Assembly: GCA_045579745.1 (NCBI GenBank)
Contig: JAZNMQ010000072.1
Location: forward strand, 10,632-74,631
Direction: 5' to 3'
Source: Flemingiibacterium sp045579745
Lineage (GTDB): Bacteria > Bacillota > Clostridia > Oscillospirales > CAG-272
Length of the DNA stretch: 64,000 nucleotides
The position numbers were made by a program, and so were the translations under genes. The notes under the pieces were generated by a model. It saw only the letters and a list, made by a program, of their open reading frames with translations. It had not been told where the DNA came from and ran no database searches. Below are positions 15,544 through 23,309 of the stretch, piece by piece; the stretch's first letter is position 1, and each line of letters opens with the position of its first letter.

Positions 15544-17607
15544 ATGAAAAAGAAAAAACTTCTTGATGCAATGAGCCTTGCCGATGAAAGCTTCGTTCGT
15601 GAAGCAGACCCGAGCAAGAGGACACAGAAAAAGCCCAAATGGAGGTCGCTCAGTCTTGTCGCGGCATGTCTTTGCCTTGTAATGCTGATTGGCGGAACAA
15701 CTCTGTTTATGCCATTTAACACCGCGCCCGATGACCTCTCAGCTTACAAAAAGAGCGAATACTACGACGTTCTCACGAAGCTGAATCTTTTAAACTACGA
15801 GAAGCCAAAATACAAGAATAACTACGAAAAGCTTACCGCAGCGATTGAAGATATGTTTGAGGATGCTGCAAGAGAAGTTATGGGCGGATTTGGTGCCGCT
15901 ATGAATGGCGCAGTTATGCCGGAGGCTGACTTCGCTGTGGATGACGGATTTATTTATGAGGCTGTGGCAGATAGCGTGACTGCCACGGGTAGCGCGGCTA
16001 CCAAGGGTGATCACGATTTTTATTATTCAGCCCCCATCGAAGAGGCAGAATCCTCTGACTCTGACGCCTACAAAGAAATCACGGATAATCAGGTTGCAGG
16101 CGTTATTGAAGCCGACCGCATCAAGCGCAGTGAAAAGCACATATTCTACCTTGACGGCTCAACTCTCCGCGTTTTCGATATTGCCGGCATGGACTCAAAG
16201 GAGCTCGGCTCATATACGCTCTACAACGGAGAGCGCGATTATATGGTTAATAAGTGGGAGTTTTACCTGACCTCCGACTGCAAGAGCGTGGTTCTGATGA
16301 CGACCTATATGGAAAACAGCCAGCTCTGCACAGGACTTGTAACTCTCGATGTTTCAAACCCCGAGAATATTAAGGAAAGCGGCTCGTTTGCGATAACGGG
16401 AAGCTATCTCACCTCGCGCTCGGTTGACGGAAAGATAATCCTCGTTTCTCAGTATCTCTTTGAAAAGAGCAAGATGGATTTCGATAAGCTCGAAACCTTT
16501 GTTCCGATGTATGACACAGGTGACGGACTTGAACCGATTCCTGCGGATTGTATAGTTATTCCCGAGGAGGTTCACTCTCCGAGATACACCGTCGCGATGA
16601 TTCTTGACGAGAAATCGCTTGAGCTGAAGGCGACGAGTGCAAACCTTTCCTACATGGACGATGTTTATGTAACAAAGGAGCGCATTTACCTCGCACGCGT
16701 ATTTGAGGATGAAATTAAGAACGCTGACCTTCCATACGGTACAATGACTGAGATCACCTGCCTTGATTATACCTCTGATGAGTTTAAGGAAGTAGGCTCG
16801 GTAACCGTCCGCGGATATATCAAGGACCAGTGGAGCATGGATGAGTATGACGGCATCCTGAGAATCGTTACAACAACAAACGGACTTGATGAGTGGCATC
16901 TGAGCGGTGGCTACAGACCTGTTTCGGGCGACGTCCTGCTTTCGGCATCGGGCGGATCAAGCGCAAGCCTCTACTGCGTTGATGCAAATACATGGGAGAT
17001 CGTTGCATCAGTCGAGGAATTCGCTCCTAAGTATGAGGAGGTACAGTCTGTTCGCTTTGATGGAACTATGGCGTATGTCTGCACCTCGATTGAGATGTCG
17101 GACCCCGTATTCTTCTTCGACCTTTCCGATTTAAGTAATATTACCTTCAAGGATACAGGAACGATCGAGGGCTATTCAAGCTCGCTCGTAAACTTCGGTA
17201 ACGGTTATTTGCTCGGTATCGGCATGGGCGGCTGGAATACCTTCAAGGTGGAGATCTACGAGGAAACCGAGGACGGTGTTCGCTCTGTGGCAAGCTACAT
17301 CAAGGAGGGAGCGGATTACTCGACAGAATACAAATCCTATCTCATCGACCGCGAAAATCAGCTTGTCGGCTTGGGAATCAATATCAGCGGCAACTATTAT
17401 TTCAAGGACGACGCATTCACTCAGAATACCGAACAAGGCTCAAAGTACATTCTTCTGCATTTCAACGGCTTTGAAATTGCTGAAATCGTATGCGAAGACC
17501 TCGCAGGCGACCCCGAAACTCAGCGCGGAACGGTTATCGACGATTACCTCTACATGTTCGGCGCGGAAGATTTCAAGCTTGCTGACGTATCGGTAGTAAC
17601 AAAGTAA
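15544..17607 (+). CDS. Membrane-anchored beta-propeller protein, putative anti-sigma/sensor partner
   Basis: 687 residues from the ATG at 15544; a second ATG at 15532 is too close to the AAAGG site. Residues 1-35 are a polar cytoplasmic segment (LLDAMSLADESFVREADPSK), ~36-55 a transmembrane helix (SLVAACLCLVMLIGG), and the rest is extracytoplasmic with a Beta_propel (PF09826-type) fold. That part shows repeated blade-like strands such as IKRSEKHIFYLDGSTLRVFD and DPVFFFDLSDLSN. The topology and the adjacent ECF gene suggest the N-terminal tail binds the sigma factor while the propeller senses an external signal. This is inference; the propeller itself is a known clostridial family. Confidence 0.8.
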   Translation: MKKKKLLDAMSLADESFVREADPSKRTQKKPKWRSLSLVAACLCLVMLIGGTTLFMPFNTAPDDLSAYKKSEYYDVLTKLNLLNYEKPKYKNNYEKLTAAIEDMFEDAAREVMGGFGAAMNGAVMPEADFAVDDGFIYEAVADSVTATGSAATKGDHDFYYSAPIEEAESSDSDAYKEITDNQVAGVIEADRIKRSEKHIFYLDGSTLRVFDIAGMDSKELGSYTLYNGERDYMVNKWEFYLTSDCKSVVLMTTYMENSQLCTGLVTLDVSNPENIKESGSFAITGSYLTSRSVDGKIILVSQYLFEKSKMDFDKLETFVPMYDTGDGLEPIPADCIVIPEEVHSPRYTVAMILDEKSLELKATSANLSYMDDVYVTKERIYLARVFEDEIKNADLPYGTMTEITCLDYTSDEFKEVGSVTVRGYIKDQWSMDEYDGILRIVTTTNGLDEWHLSGGYRPVSGDVLLSASGGSSASLYCVDANTWEIVASVEEFAPKYEEVQSVRFDGTMAYVCTSIEMSDPVFFFDLSDLSNITFKDTGTIEGYSSSLVNFGNGYLLGIGMGGWNTFKVEIYEETEDGVRSVASYIKEGADYSTEYKSYLIDRENQLVGLGINISGNYYFKDDAFTQNTEQGSKYILLHFNGFEIAEIVCEDLAGDPETQRGTVIDDYLYMFGAEDFKLADVSVVTK

Positions 17608-17614
17608 AACAATA

Positions 17615-17651
17615 CGGCATCGCCTATGTTATTAAGGCGGTGCCGATTTTT
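17615..17651 (+). terminator. Terminator after the beta-propeller gene
   Basis: CGGCATCGCC (17615-17624) / GGCGGTGCCG (17636-17645) with two G-T positions, followed by ATTTTTG. Confidence 0.75.
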
Positions 17652-17711
17652 GTTTGTGGTGTTTTGACTCTGTGAAACTGATATGTAAAGCAAGCCGAAT
17701 ATACTGTGGCA

Positions 17712-18719
17712 CTAAGCCCACTTTACACACGACACAGAGGGGAACGGATAGCTTGCAGCAGCTTTGCCTATTGCACCTGTTTTGTTATCAAGCTCAAAGA
17801 CTGTGACATCTCCGCTCGACTGATTTGCAACTGCGATATATTTTTCGTCAGGGCTTATATCAAAGCTTCGAGGGCAAGCTCCGCCGCAATCGTATGTTGC
17901 GAGCTTTTTGAGCGTACAACCGCAAGGCGATACCTCAAAGCAGACGATTGTATCCTGCCCCCTGACTGAGGCGTAAAGATAACGTCCGTCGTTTGTTATA
18001 TGGATATCTGCTGCTTGAGGTCGCTTTTGGGCTCCGTCCATCGAGAGAGAATACTTTTCCTTATAGGTCAGCGCAGACGTTTTTTCATCGTAGCCAAACA
18101 CAACTACCGAGCTGTCAAGCTCTGTCGCGAGGTAGAGATGCTTTCCGTTCGGATGAAATACAAGGTGACGCGGACCCTGCCCGGGCTCTACGCAAGCGAA
18201 GGGATGAGATTCGTTTGCCGAAAGCTTGCCATCTTCTTTGATGTCGTAGCAGAACAGCTTATCTAAACCGAGGTCAGCGATAATAAGGTGCTTTCCGTCG
18301 GGAGAGGGTATAGACGAGTGAACATGAGGTGCTTCCTGACGATTCGGATTAACACCTTTTCCGGTGTTCTGAATGAAGCTCACACACTCAAGAGTGTGTT
18401 TGTTCAAACCGGCGTGACAGCCTCCGTGATATCCTGACACATATAGAAAGCTTCCGACAACTATAGCGTGACATAAACCGTTTCCGTCAAGCGTGACACG
18501 TTCCATCTCACCGCTTGGGGGAATCTTAACGACAGATGCTGAGGTGTGATTTTCTTCGACAGCGAAAATCGTTCCGTTTTCAACCGTTATATACGAGGGA
18601 TTTGCGACATCTCCGAATTTCTTCAGCTCAGTAATCGAGCTTCCGTCAAAGTCCAGGCGGCATATTCCCTCGCCGGGCTCGTTGTTGGTATAAGCCGATG
18701 CGTAGAGTGAATAGCTCAT
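17712..18719 (-). CDS. Lactonase, 7-bladed beta-propeller (6-phosphogluconolactonase/YbhE type)
   Basis: 335 residues of the Lactonase family. Blade motifs include APHVHSSIPSPDGKHLIIADLGLDKL, GQGPRHLVFHPNGKHLYLATELDSSV and CPRSFDISPDEKYIAVANQSSG, spaced about 48 residues apart. YbhE-type enzymes hydrolyse 6-phosphogluconolactone; in this context an aldonolactone or uronolactone is equally possible. No signal peptide. The start overlaps the stop of the mannonate dehydratase gene (TAATG), so it is the third gene of a translationally coupled - strand operon. Confidence 0.85.
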   Translation of the reverse strand: MSYSLYASAYTNNEPGEGICRLDFDGSSITELKKFGDVANPSYITVENGTIFAVEENHTSASVVKIPPSGEMERVTLDGNGLCHAIVVGSFLYVSGYHGGCHAGLNKHTLECVSFIQNTGKGVNPNRQEAPHVHSSIPSPDGKHLIIADLGLDKLFCYDIKEDGKLSANESHPFACVEPGQGPRHLVFHPNGKHLYLATELDSSVVVFGYDEKTSALTYKEKYSLSMDGAQKRPQAADIHITNDGRYLYASVRGQDTIVCFEVSPCGCTLKKLATYDCGGACPRSFDISPDEKYIAVANQSSGDVTVFELDNKTGAIGKAAASYPFPSVSCVKWA

Positions 18720-19849
18720 TATTCATTGCCTCCCTTGCATCCGCTCCAATATCCGCAGCTGTCTGTAACGAGTGGATATCTGTAGTTCTGAACCGAATCG
18801 ACTGCGCCCTTGATGTATGCTGTGAAGTAAGCCTCACAGGTGTGATGTCCGCCAACCATGTCGATCAGGTGGTCGTTCATTATACATCCATCGAAGTTTA
18901 TTTCATCAAGAGCCTTTATAACATTGATGAGATTGTAATAGCCCGCGTCGGGGAATGTTTCTCTGAAACCGCCCTTAGCATCAAGCGGCGAGGTGACGTT
19001 TCTGAGGTGAACCTTAAAGAGAAGATTACGCTCACCGAGCCATTTGATAAACTCCTCAGGTGTTGCGCCAATCGGGAAACCGCCCTCAAGCCAGCATCCG
19101 ACACATAGACAGCAGCCGATATTCGGGCTGCTTGCTATCGTAAGAGCCTTTTTGTAGCCGTCAAATGTGCCGAAAATTCGTCTTGGAACGCCAGCCATAG
19201 TATAAACGGGCGGATCATCCGGGTGAATTCCGATAAAGACCTTGCTCTCCTCGGCTACGGGGACAACCTGTTTAATGAAATACTCGTAATTTTCCCAAAG
19301 CTCTTCCTCGGTATAGCTCCTGCCATGAGAGAGCGGCCATGTGAAATCGCCGAATGCGATTGAACGGTTATCGGATTCAAGGTCAAGGCCTGTTCCAAAC
19401 GCACCGCCGCGAATCTCACGCTTAACATTATCTCTCCAGATTCCGTTGCCCATGTGAGCATAGGTGGAATAGTGTATTCCTGCTTTTCCGAGGTTTTTGA
19501 TGTAGTTTAAATATCTCTCGATATATTCATCTCTGTCGGGAAGACCGAGAGTTACGCTCGACATATTGTGAAGCTCATAATTTTCAAGACGGAAGATTTT
19601 CAGTCCGCGCTTTTCAAGCTCCCACGAAAGCTCCTCATAGCATTCAGCGGTATGCTCGGGAACCTGCCAATGCCTGAGCATGACCCATTCAACGCCGAGC
19701 TGTCGCATGAAGTTAATGCCTTCCTCGTCAAAAACGATCTTGCCGTTTTCGTCACGATAGACTTTTCCCTCAAGCTTAGTTCCGACCTGCATTCCCGGGC
19801 GTGAATTCATATAGCCCTTGACTGCCTTCATCGGGTAATTTCCAAACAT
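18719..19849 (-). CDS. uxuA: Mannonate dehydratase (UxuA family)
   Basis: 376 residues, slightly shorter than E. coli UxuA (394). A TIM-barrel with the metal-site motif IHPDDPP (about residue 215), a Cys in GCCLCVGCW, and HLRNV and NDHLIDMVGGHHTCEAY near the C-terminus. It converts D-mannonate to 2-keto-3-deoxy-D-gluconate in hexuronate breakdown. The SDR gene upstream ends one base before its start, so the two are coupled. Close relatives can act on other sugar acids, so the exact substrate is not certain. No kdgK/kdgA or uxaC in the window. Confidence 0.85.
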   Translation of the reverse strand: MFGNYPMKAVKGYMNSRPGMQVGTKLEGKVYRDENGKIVFDEEGINFMRQLGVEWVMLRHWQVPEHTAECYEELSWELEKRGLKIFRLENYELHNMSSVTLGLPDRDEYIERYLNYIKNLGKAGIHYSTYAHMGNGIWRDNVKREIRGGAFGTGLDLESDNRSIAFGDFTWPLSHGRSYTEEELWENYEYFIKQVVPVAEESKVFIGIHPDDPPVYTMAGVPRRIFGTFDGYKKALTIASSPNIGCCLCVGCWLEGGFPIGATPEEFIKWLGERNLLFKVHLRNVTSPLDAKGGFRETFPDAGYYNLINVIKALDEINFDGCIMNDHLIDMVGGHHTCEAYFTAYIKGAVDSVQNYRYPLVTDSCGYWSGCKGGNE

Positions 19850-20707
19850 TCAATTATCCTCACTTTCGAGTTTTTTTATTGATTCGTTGACCATTTCTAT
19901 AGCCTCGTTCCTGTTCTTATCGAGAAATCCTTTTCTCACCCATGGAATAGCATCGTGCCCCTCAAGCAGTCCGGGAAGCACGAGCCCACCGTCAATACGG
20001 AGCGTGATGCCCGTGATATAACCTGCCACATCATCAGCAAGATATGCAACTGCCTCGCCAACCTCGCGAGCAGTTCCCGAACGGTGCAGGGGAATGGATT
20101 CTTTTACAAAGGGTGTGTTGTTGAAATCCCAATTCGGAGAAGGCGCCCATGTGCAGCCGGGTGCTACACAGTTAACGCGAATGTTATATGCCGACAGCTC
20201 GAGCGCGATCGATTCGCAGGCGCGTTTGATTGCCGCCTTGAAGCTTCCGTATATGAAATCGTCGGGATGCGCACTTTCACCGCGAGTTGAAGTGATGAAT
20301 ATTATTGAGCCTGCAATTTCATCTTTGACCATATGGCGTGCGGCTGCACTGCAGCATAAGATGTAATTTCTGTAATTGGCTTCATAGATATAAGCGAGAT
20401 CCTTTTCTGTCGCTGTGAGTATTGATGCTCTTGAATCTCTGCCTGCGTTGCAAACCATGAGATCGATGTGACCAAGGTCGCGATGCGCCATGTTTACAAT
20501 TTTTTCGGGAACCTCGGGGATTTCAAGACTTGCCTGATAAACATAGCATCGTCTGCCGAGCTTTTCGATCTCAGCCTTGGTTTCAAGTGCGCCCTCAAGA
20601 CGGCTGTTGTAGGTTATTGCCACATCATAGCCCTTTTCGGCAAGCACAACTGCGATGCCTTGACCGATATTGTGGCTTCCGCCCGTTACAAGTGCGGTTT
20701 TTGACAT
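19850..20707 (-). CDS. SDR-family oxidoreductase, likely sugar-acid reductase
   Basis: Start at 20707 has GGAGTG 7 bp upstream; a start 16 codons earlier has none. 285 residues: NAD(P) motif TGGSHNIGQG (about residues 7-16), NAG at ~87, catalytic Ser in FITSTRGES, Tyr-x-x-x-Lys in YGSFKAA (~160), and C-terminal YITGITLRIDGG. First gene of the operon with mannonate dehydratase and lactonase. In several Clostridia an SDR replaces UxuB as fructuronate reductase; that role is inferred from context only. Confidence 0.88.
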   Translation of the reverse strand: MSKTALVTGGSHNIGQGIAVVLAEKGYDVAITYNSRLEGALETKAEIEKLGRRCYVYQASLEIPEVPEKIVNMAHRDLGHIDLMVCNAGRDSRASILTATEKDLAYIYEANYRNYILCCSAAARHMVKDEIAGSIIFITSTRGESAHPDDFIYGSFKAAIKRACESIALELSAYNIRVNCVAPGCTWAPSPNWDFNNTPFVKESIPLHRSGTAREVGEAVAYLADDVAGYITGITLRIDGGLVLPGLLEGHDAIPWVRKGFLDKNRNEAIEMVNESIKKLESEDN

Positions 20708-20741
20708 ATGCTCACTCCAATTCAACTTGTTTTTCACATTA

Positions 20742-20770
20742 ATTGTATCACACATTTTTTGCTAAATCAA
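20742..20770 (-). promoter_or_regulatory. Promoter of the SDR-uxuA-lactonase operon
   Basis: On the - strand: TTGATT (20770-20765), 17-bp spacer, TACAAT (20747-20742). Confidence 0.7.
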
Positions 20771-20785
20771 CTCAAAAAATAAAAA

Positions 20786-20941
20786 AAGGGGCTGTTGCAA
20801 GTTGAAAACTTGCGGCAGCCCCGGGCGCGAATGCGCCCAAATACGACGTGTTTTGTGTGCAATGCACACAAAAATGTCACCCTTGGTGGGTGACAAGGTG
20901 TATTTTATGGGAGCTGTTGCACTCAGGTGCAACAGCCCCTT
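20786..20941. repeat. 156-bp nested palindromic element with 14-bp terminal inverted repeats
   Basis: The ends AAGGGGCTGTTGCA (20786-20799) and TGCAACAGCCCCTT (20928-20941) are perfect inverted repeats. Inside are a 16-bp hairpin (20788-20822, two G-T pairs), GGGCGC/GCGCCC (20823-20838), TTTTGTGTGC/GCACACAAAA (20851-20873), TGTCACCC/GGGTGACA (20875-20895), a closing pair AAATAC/GTATTT, and a 3' hairpin (20909-20939). The first 28 nt recur at 63973-64000. It lies between two - strand genes and may also terminate the upstream one. No open frame. Confidence 0.9.
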
Positions 20942-20955
20942 AATAGTTTTAGTTA

Positions 20956-22149
20956 TCAGTCGTTTGTGTAGTTGTCGAAGTAGCCCTGAATGAGAACTAT
21001 CGGAGTACCCTTGTCGCCCGAGCCGGATGTGAGGTCGCAGAGCGAACCGATGAGGTCGGTGAGTCTGCGAGGAGTTGTGCCCTCGGAGATCATCTGTCCG
21101 ACAAGGTTTTCATCCTTTTCGGAGATCTTCTGCTTGATGGCTTCTTTGAGCTCATCGCCGTGAAGCTCTGCAAAATCGTTGTCAGCGAGATACTTAAGCT
21201 TGAGCTCGTTTGGAGTGCCCTCAAGACCGCTGGTGTATGCAGGAGAAACAACCGGGTCAGCAAGCTCCCAGATCTTTCCTACCGGATCCTTGAATGCGCC
21301 GTCGCCGTAAACCATTACTTCGATATTCTTGCCTGTAGCTTCAAAAAGACGCTTTTGAATAGCATCAACGATCGGCTGGCAATCGCGGGGGAAGAGCTTA
21401 ACCTGATCTTCTGTAGCCTTGTTTGAGCCGAGAAGACCGTATTCCTTGTTGTAGCCGCTTCCGTTTACGGGAGCGCTTAAAATATCGTCGAGTCCGAGAA
21501 TGATCTCTCCGCCTGCATTCTTTAAAAGTCTTTTTGTACGAGCTCTTGTGTGGATGTCACAGCAGAGTACATTCTTTGTATAGTTAAGGATTGCCTTGGG
21601 GTTGTTAGCGAAGATGATCTCGCAATCCGCACCGCAGTCGCGGATGAGCTTTTCATAAAATTCAACATAGTCAACGCCGGTGAAGGGATGCTTTTCGTAT
21701 CCGAACAGCTCGCGGTATTTTTCGAGTGTGAGGACATCTGCATAGGGGTCAACGCCCTTGTCATCCATAGCGTCGAGGCTGATAAGATGATTTCCTACCT
21801 CATCAGACGGGTATGAGAGCATGAGTACAATCTTCTTAGCACCCATAGCAATACCGCGAAGGCAGATAGAGAAGCGGTTGCGGCTGAGTATCGGGAAGAT
21901 AACACCGACAGTTTCACCGCCAAATTTAGCTTTAACGTCAGCAGCAATGTCGTCAACGGATGCGTAGTTACCCTGAGCTCTCGCAACGATAGCTTCAGTC
22001 ATAGCAACAACATCACGGTCGTGGAATGCGAAGCCGTCATCCTTTTGTGCTTCAAGAACGGAATCTGCGACGATCTTTACAATGTCGTCACCGCTTCTTA
22101 TAATGGGGGCTCTGACTCCGCGAGATACGGTACCAATCATGCGACTCAT
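20956..22149 (-). CDS. Coenzyme F420-0:L-glutamate ligase-like protein (CofE/FbiB family)
   Basis: 397 residues. The N-terminal ~260 residues resemble the F420 ligase fold (SRGVRAPIIRSGDDIVKIVADSVL; MTEAIVARAQGNY; LSRNRFS). The C-terminal part has VYGDGAFKDPVGKIWELADPVVSP. True CofE adds glutamate to F420-0, but this bacterium shows no other F420 gene here and Clostridia generally lack the cofactor. The protein probably ligates an amino acid to another acid. Start at 22149 follows AAAGGTGG. Monocistronic, with its own promoter. Function uncertain, family fairly sure. Confidence 0.8.
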   Translation of the reverse strand: MSRMIGTVSRGVRAPIIRSGDDIVKIVADSVLEAQKDDGFAFHDRDVVAMTEAIVARAQGNYASVDDIAADVKAKFGGETVGVIFPILSRNRFSICLRGIAMGAKKIVLMLSYPSDEVGNHLISLDAMDDKGVDPYADVLTLEKYRELFGYEKHPFTGVDYVEFYEKLIRDCGADCEIIFANNPKAILNYTKNVLCCDIHTRARTKRLLKNAGGEIILGLDDILSAPVNGSGYNKEYGLLGSNKATEDQVKLFPRDCQPIVDAIQKRLFEATGKNIEVMVYGDGAFKDPVGKIWELADPVVSPAYTSGLEGTPNELKLKYLADNDFAELHGDELKEAIKQKISEKDENLVGQMISEGTTPRRLTDLIGSLCDLTSGSGDKGTPIVLIQGYFDNYTND

Positions 22150-22228
22150 ATTAAAAATACCACCTTTATAGTAATTAATTTTCAGATAAAATATCGATAA
22201 ATTCGTGTGGTTGACTCACCAACTATAG

Positions 22229-22257
22229 ATTATATCATAAAATTTCAAGAATATCAA
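22229..22257 (-). promoter_or_regulatory. Promoter of the CofE-like gene
   Basis: On the - strand: TTGATA (22257-22252), 17-bp spacer, TATAAT (22234-22229). Confidence 0.75.
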
Positions 22258-22359
22258 GAAGAAAGTAAAAAAATTTACACCAAATATAATTTATTTCTAC
22301 AGTAGTTATTTTGGCAGAAATGCTTTTTTTTATAAAATTACAATTATTGAAAATTGCTA

Positions 22360-22388
22360 TTGAAATCATATGAATTATGTGTTATAAT
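22360..22388 (+). promoter_or_regulatory. Promoter of purC
   Basis: TTGAAA (22360-22365), 17-bp spacer, TATAAT (22383-22388), giving a leader of ~165 nt that contains leader repeat C. Confidence 0.75.
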
Positions 22389-22452
22389 AAAAAACGTGGT
22401 AATTATTGATTCTTTTTATAAAAGCATCAATTAAAACGATAAATAATCAAAG

Positions 22453-22563
22453 CTCGACAATTTGTGGCTCTATTTTGGTAATTCCAAAGTTTTGCTGCGC
22501 AAAACATGCCCCAAAGGGGAGAAAGGAAGCTTTTGCTAAGCAAAAGCAATATCAGAATCAATG
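22453..22563 (+). repeat. Leader repeat, copy C (ends at the purC start codon)
   Basis: It has TTTGG/CCAAA (22474-22488), GTTTTGC/GCAAAAC (22489-22505), CCCC/GGGG around AAA (22509-22519), the SD-like AAAGGAAG, and then GCTTTTGC/GCAAAAGC (22529-22547), with the ATG 13 nt later. The same AAGGAAG-hairpin-ATG end is seen in copies A and B, with different sequence in the stems but conserved pairing. Confidence 0.72.
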
Positions 22564-23244
22564 AAAAAGATTTACGAAGGAAAAACCAAAGATGTTTACT
22601 CTCTTGATAACGGCAATGTAATGCTCAAATTCAAGGACGACTGTACCGGCAAGGACGGCGTTTTCGATCCCGGTGAAAATACTGTAGGCCTTACCATCGA
22701 GGGTATCGGCAAGGCTAACCTTCAGACCTCCGTCTACTATTTCGAGCTTCTCAAAAAAGCCGGCATCAAGACTCATTATGTATCTGCTGATGTTGATAAT
22801 GCTACTATGGAAGTTCTTCCCGGAACCGTATTCGGTCATGGCCTTGAGGTTATCTGCCGCCTTGTTGCAACAGGAAGCTTTGTTCGTCGCTATGGCGAGT
22901 ACATCGAGGACGGTACTGTTTTAGAGGGCGGTTATGTTGAATGCACCTTCAAGAACGATGCTAAGGGCGACCCGCTCGTAACATGTGAAGGTCTTGCGGC
23001 TCTCGGAATTATGACTCCCGAAATGTTCGCTTCCATGAAAGAGCAGACACTCAAGATTACAAAAATCGTTGCTGACGACTTAAAATCCATCGATCTTGAC
23101 CTTTGGGATATCAAGTTTGAGTTCGGCTACAACAAGGATGAGGTAATCCTCATCGACGAGATCGCTTCGGGCAACATGCGCGTTTATAAGGACGGCAAGA
23201 TCGTTGAACCCGTAGAGCTCACAAAGCTTATTCTTAACAGATAA
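22561..23244 (+). CDS. purC: Phosphoribosylaminoimidazole-succinocarboxamide (SAICAR) synthase
   Basis: 227 residues, within the usual range. The N-terminal YEGKTKDVY is the ATP-binding start of PurC, and ICRLVATGSFVRRYG and DIKFEFGY...LIDEIASGNMRV are the signature regions. It joins aspartate to CAIR using ATP in de novo purine synthesis. It stands alone, unlike the purECSQL clusters of many Firmicutes, with its own promoter, a structured leader (repeat C) and a strong terminator. No good ribosome-binding site lies at normal distance from the ATG; the AAAGGAAG is 33 nt upstream on the other side of a hairpin. Confidence 0.95.
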   Translation: MKKIYEGKTKDVYSLDNGNVMLKFKDDCTGKDGVFDPGENTVGLTIEGIGKANLQTSVYYFELLKKAGIKTHYVSADVDNATMEVLPGTVFGHGLEVICRLVATGSFVRRYGEYIEDGTVLEGGYVECTFKNDAKGDPLVTCEGLAALGIMTPEMFASMKEQTLKITKIVADDLKSIDLDLWDIKFEFGYNKDEVILIDEIASGNMRVYKDGKIVEPVELTKLILNR

Positions 23245-23249
23245 ATAAT

Positions 23250-23280
23250 AAAGGGCTGACGTGTAAAACGTCAGCCCTTT
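23250..23280. terminator. Terminator between purC and the DUF6873-like gene
   Basis: A perfect 12-bp stem AAAGGGCTGACG / CGTCAGCCCTTT. It is symmetric, so it could serve both converging genes. Confidence 0.85.
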
Positions 23281-23309
23281 GGCATTTCAGAACGGATTTT
23301 TGTTTTCTT

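Larger units (their letters stand above)
22150..22560. other. 411-bp divergent intergenic region between the CofE-like gene and purC
   Basis: Very A+T-rich. It holds a - strand promoter (22229-22257), the + strand purC promoter (22360-22388) and leader repeat C (22453-22563). No further gene was seen. Confidence 0.7.
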
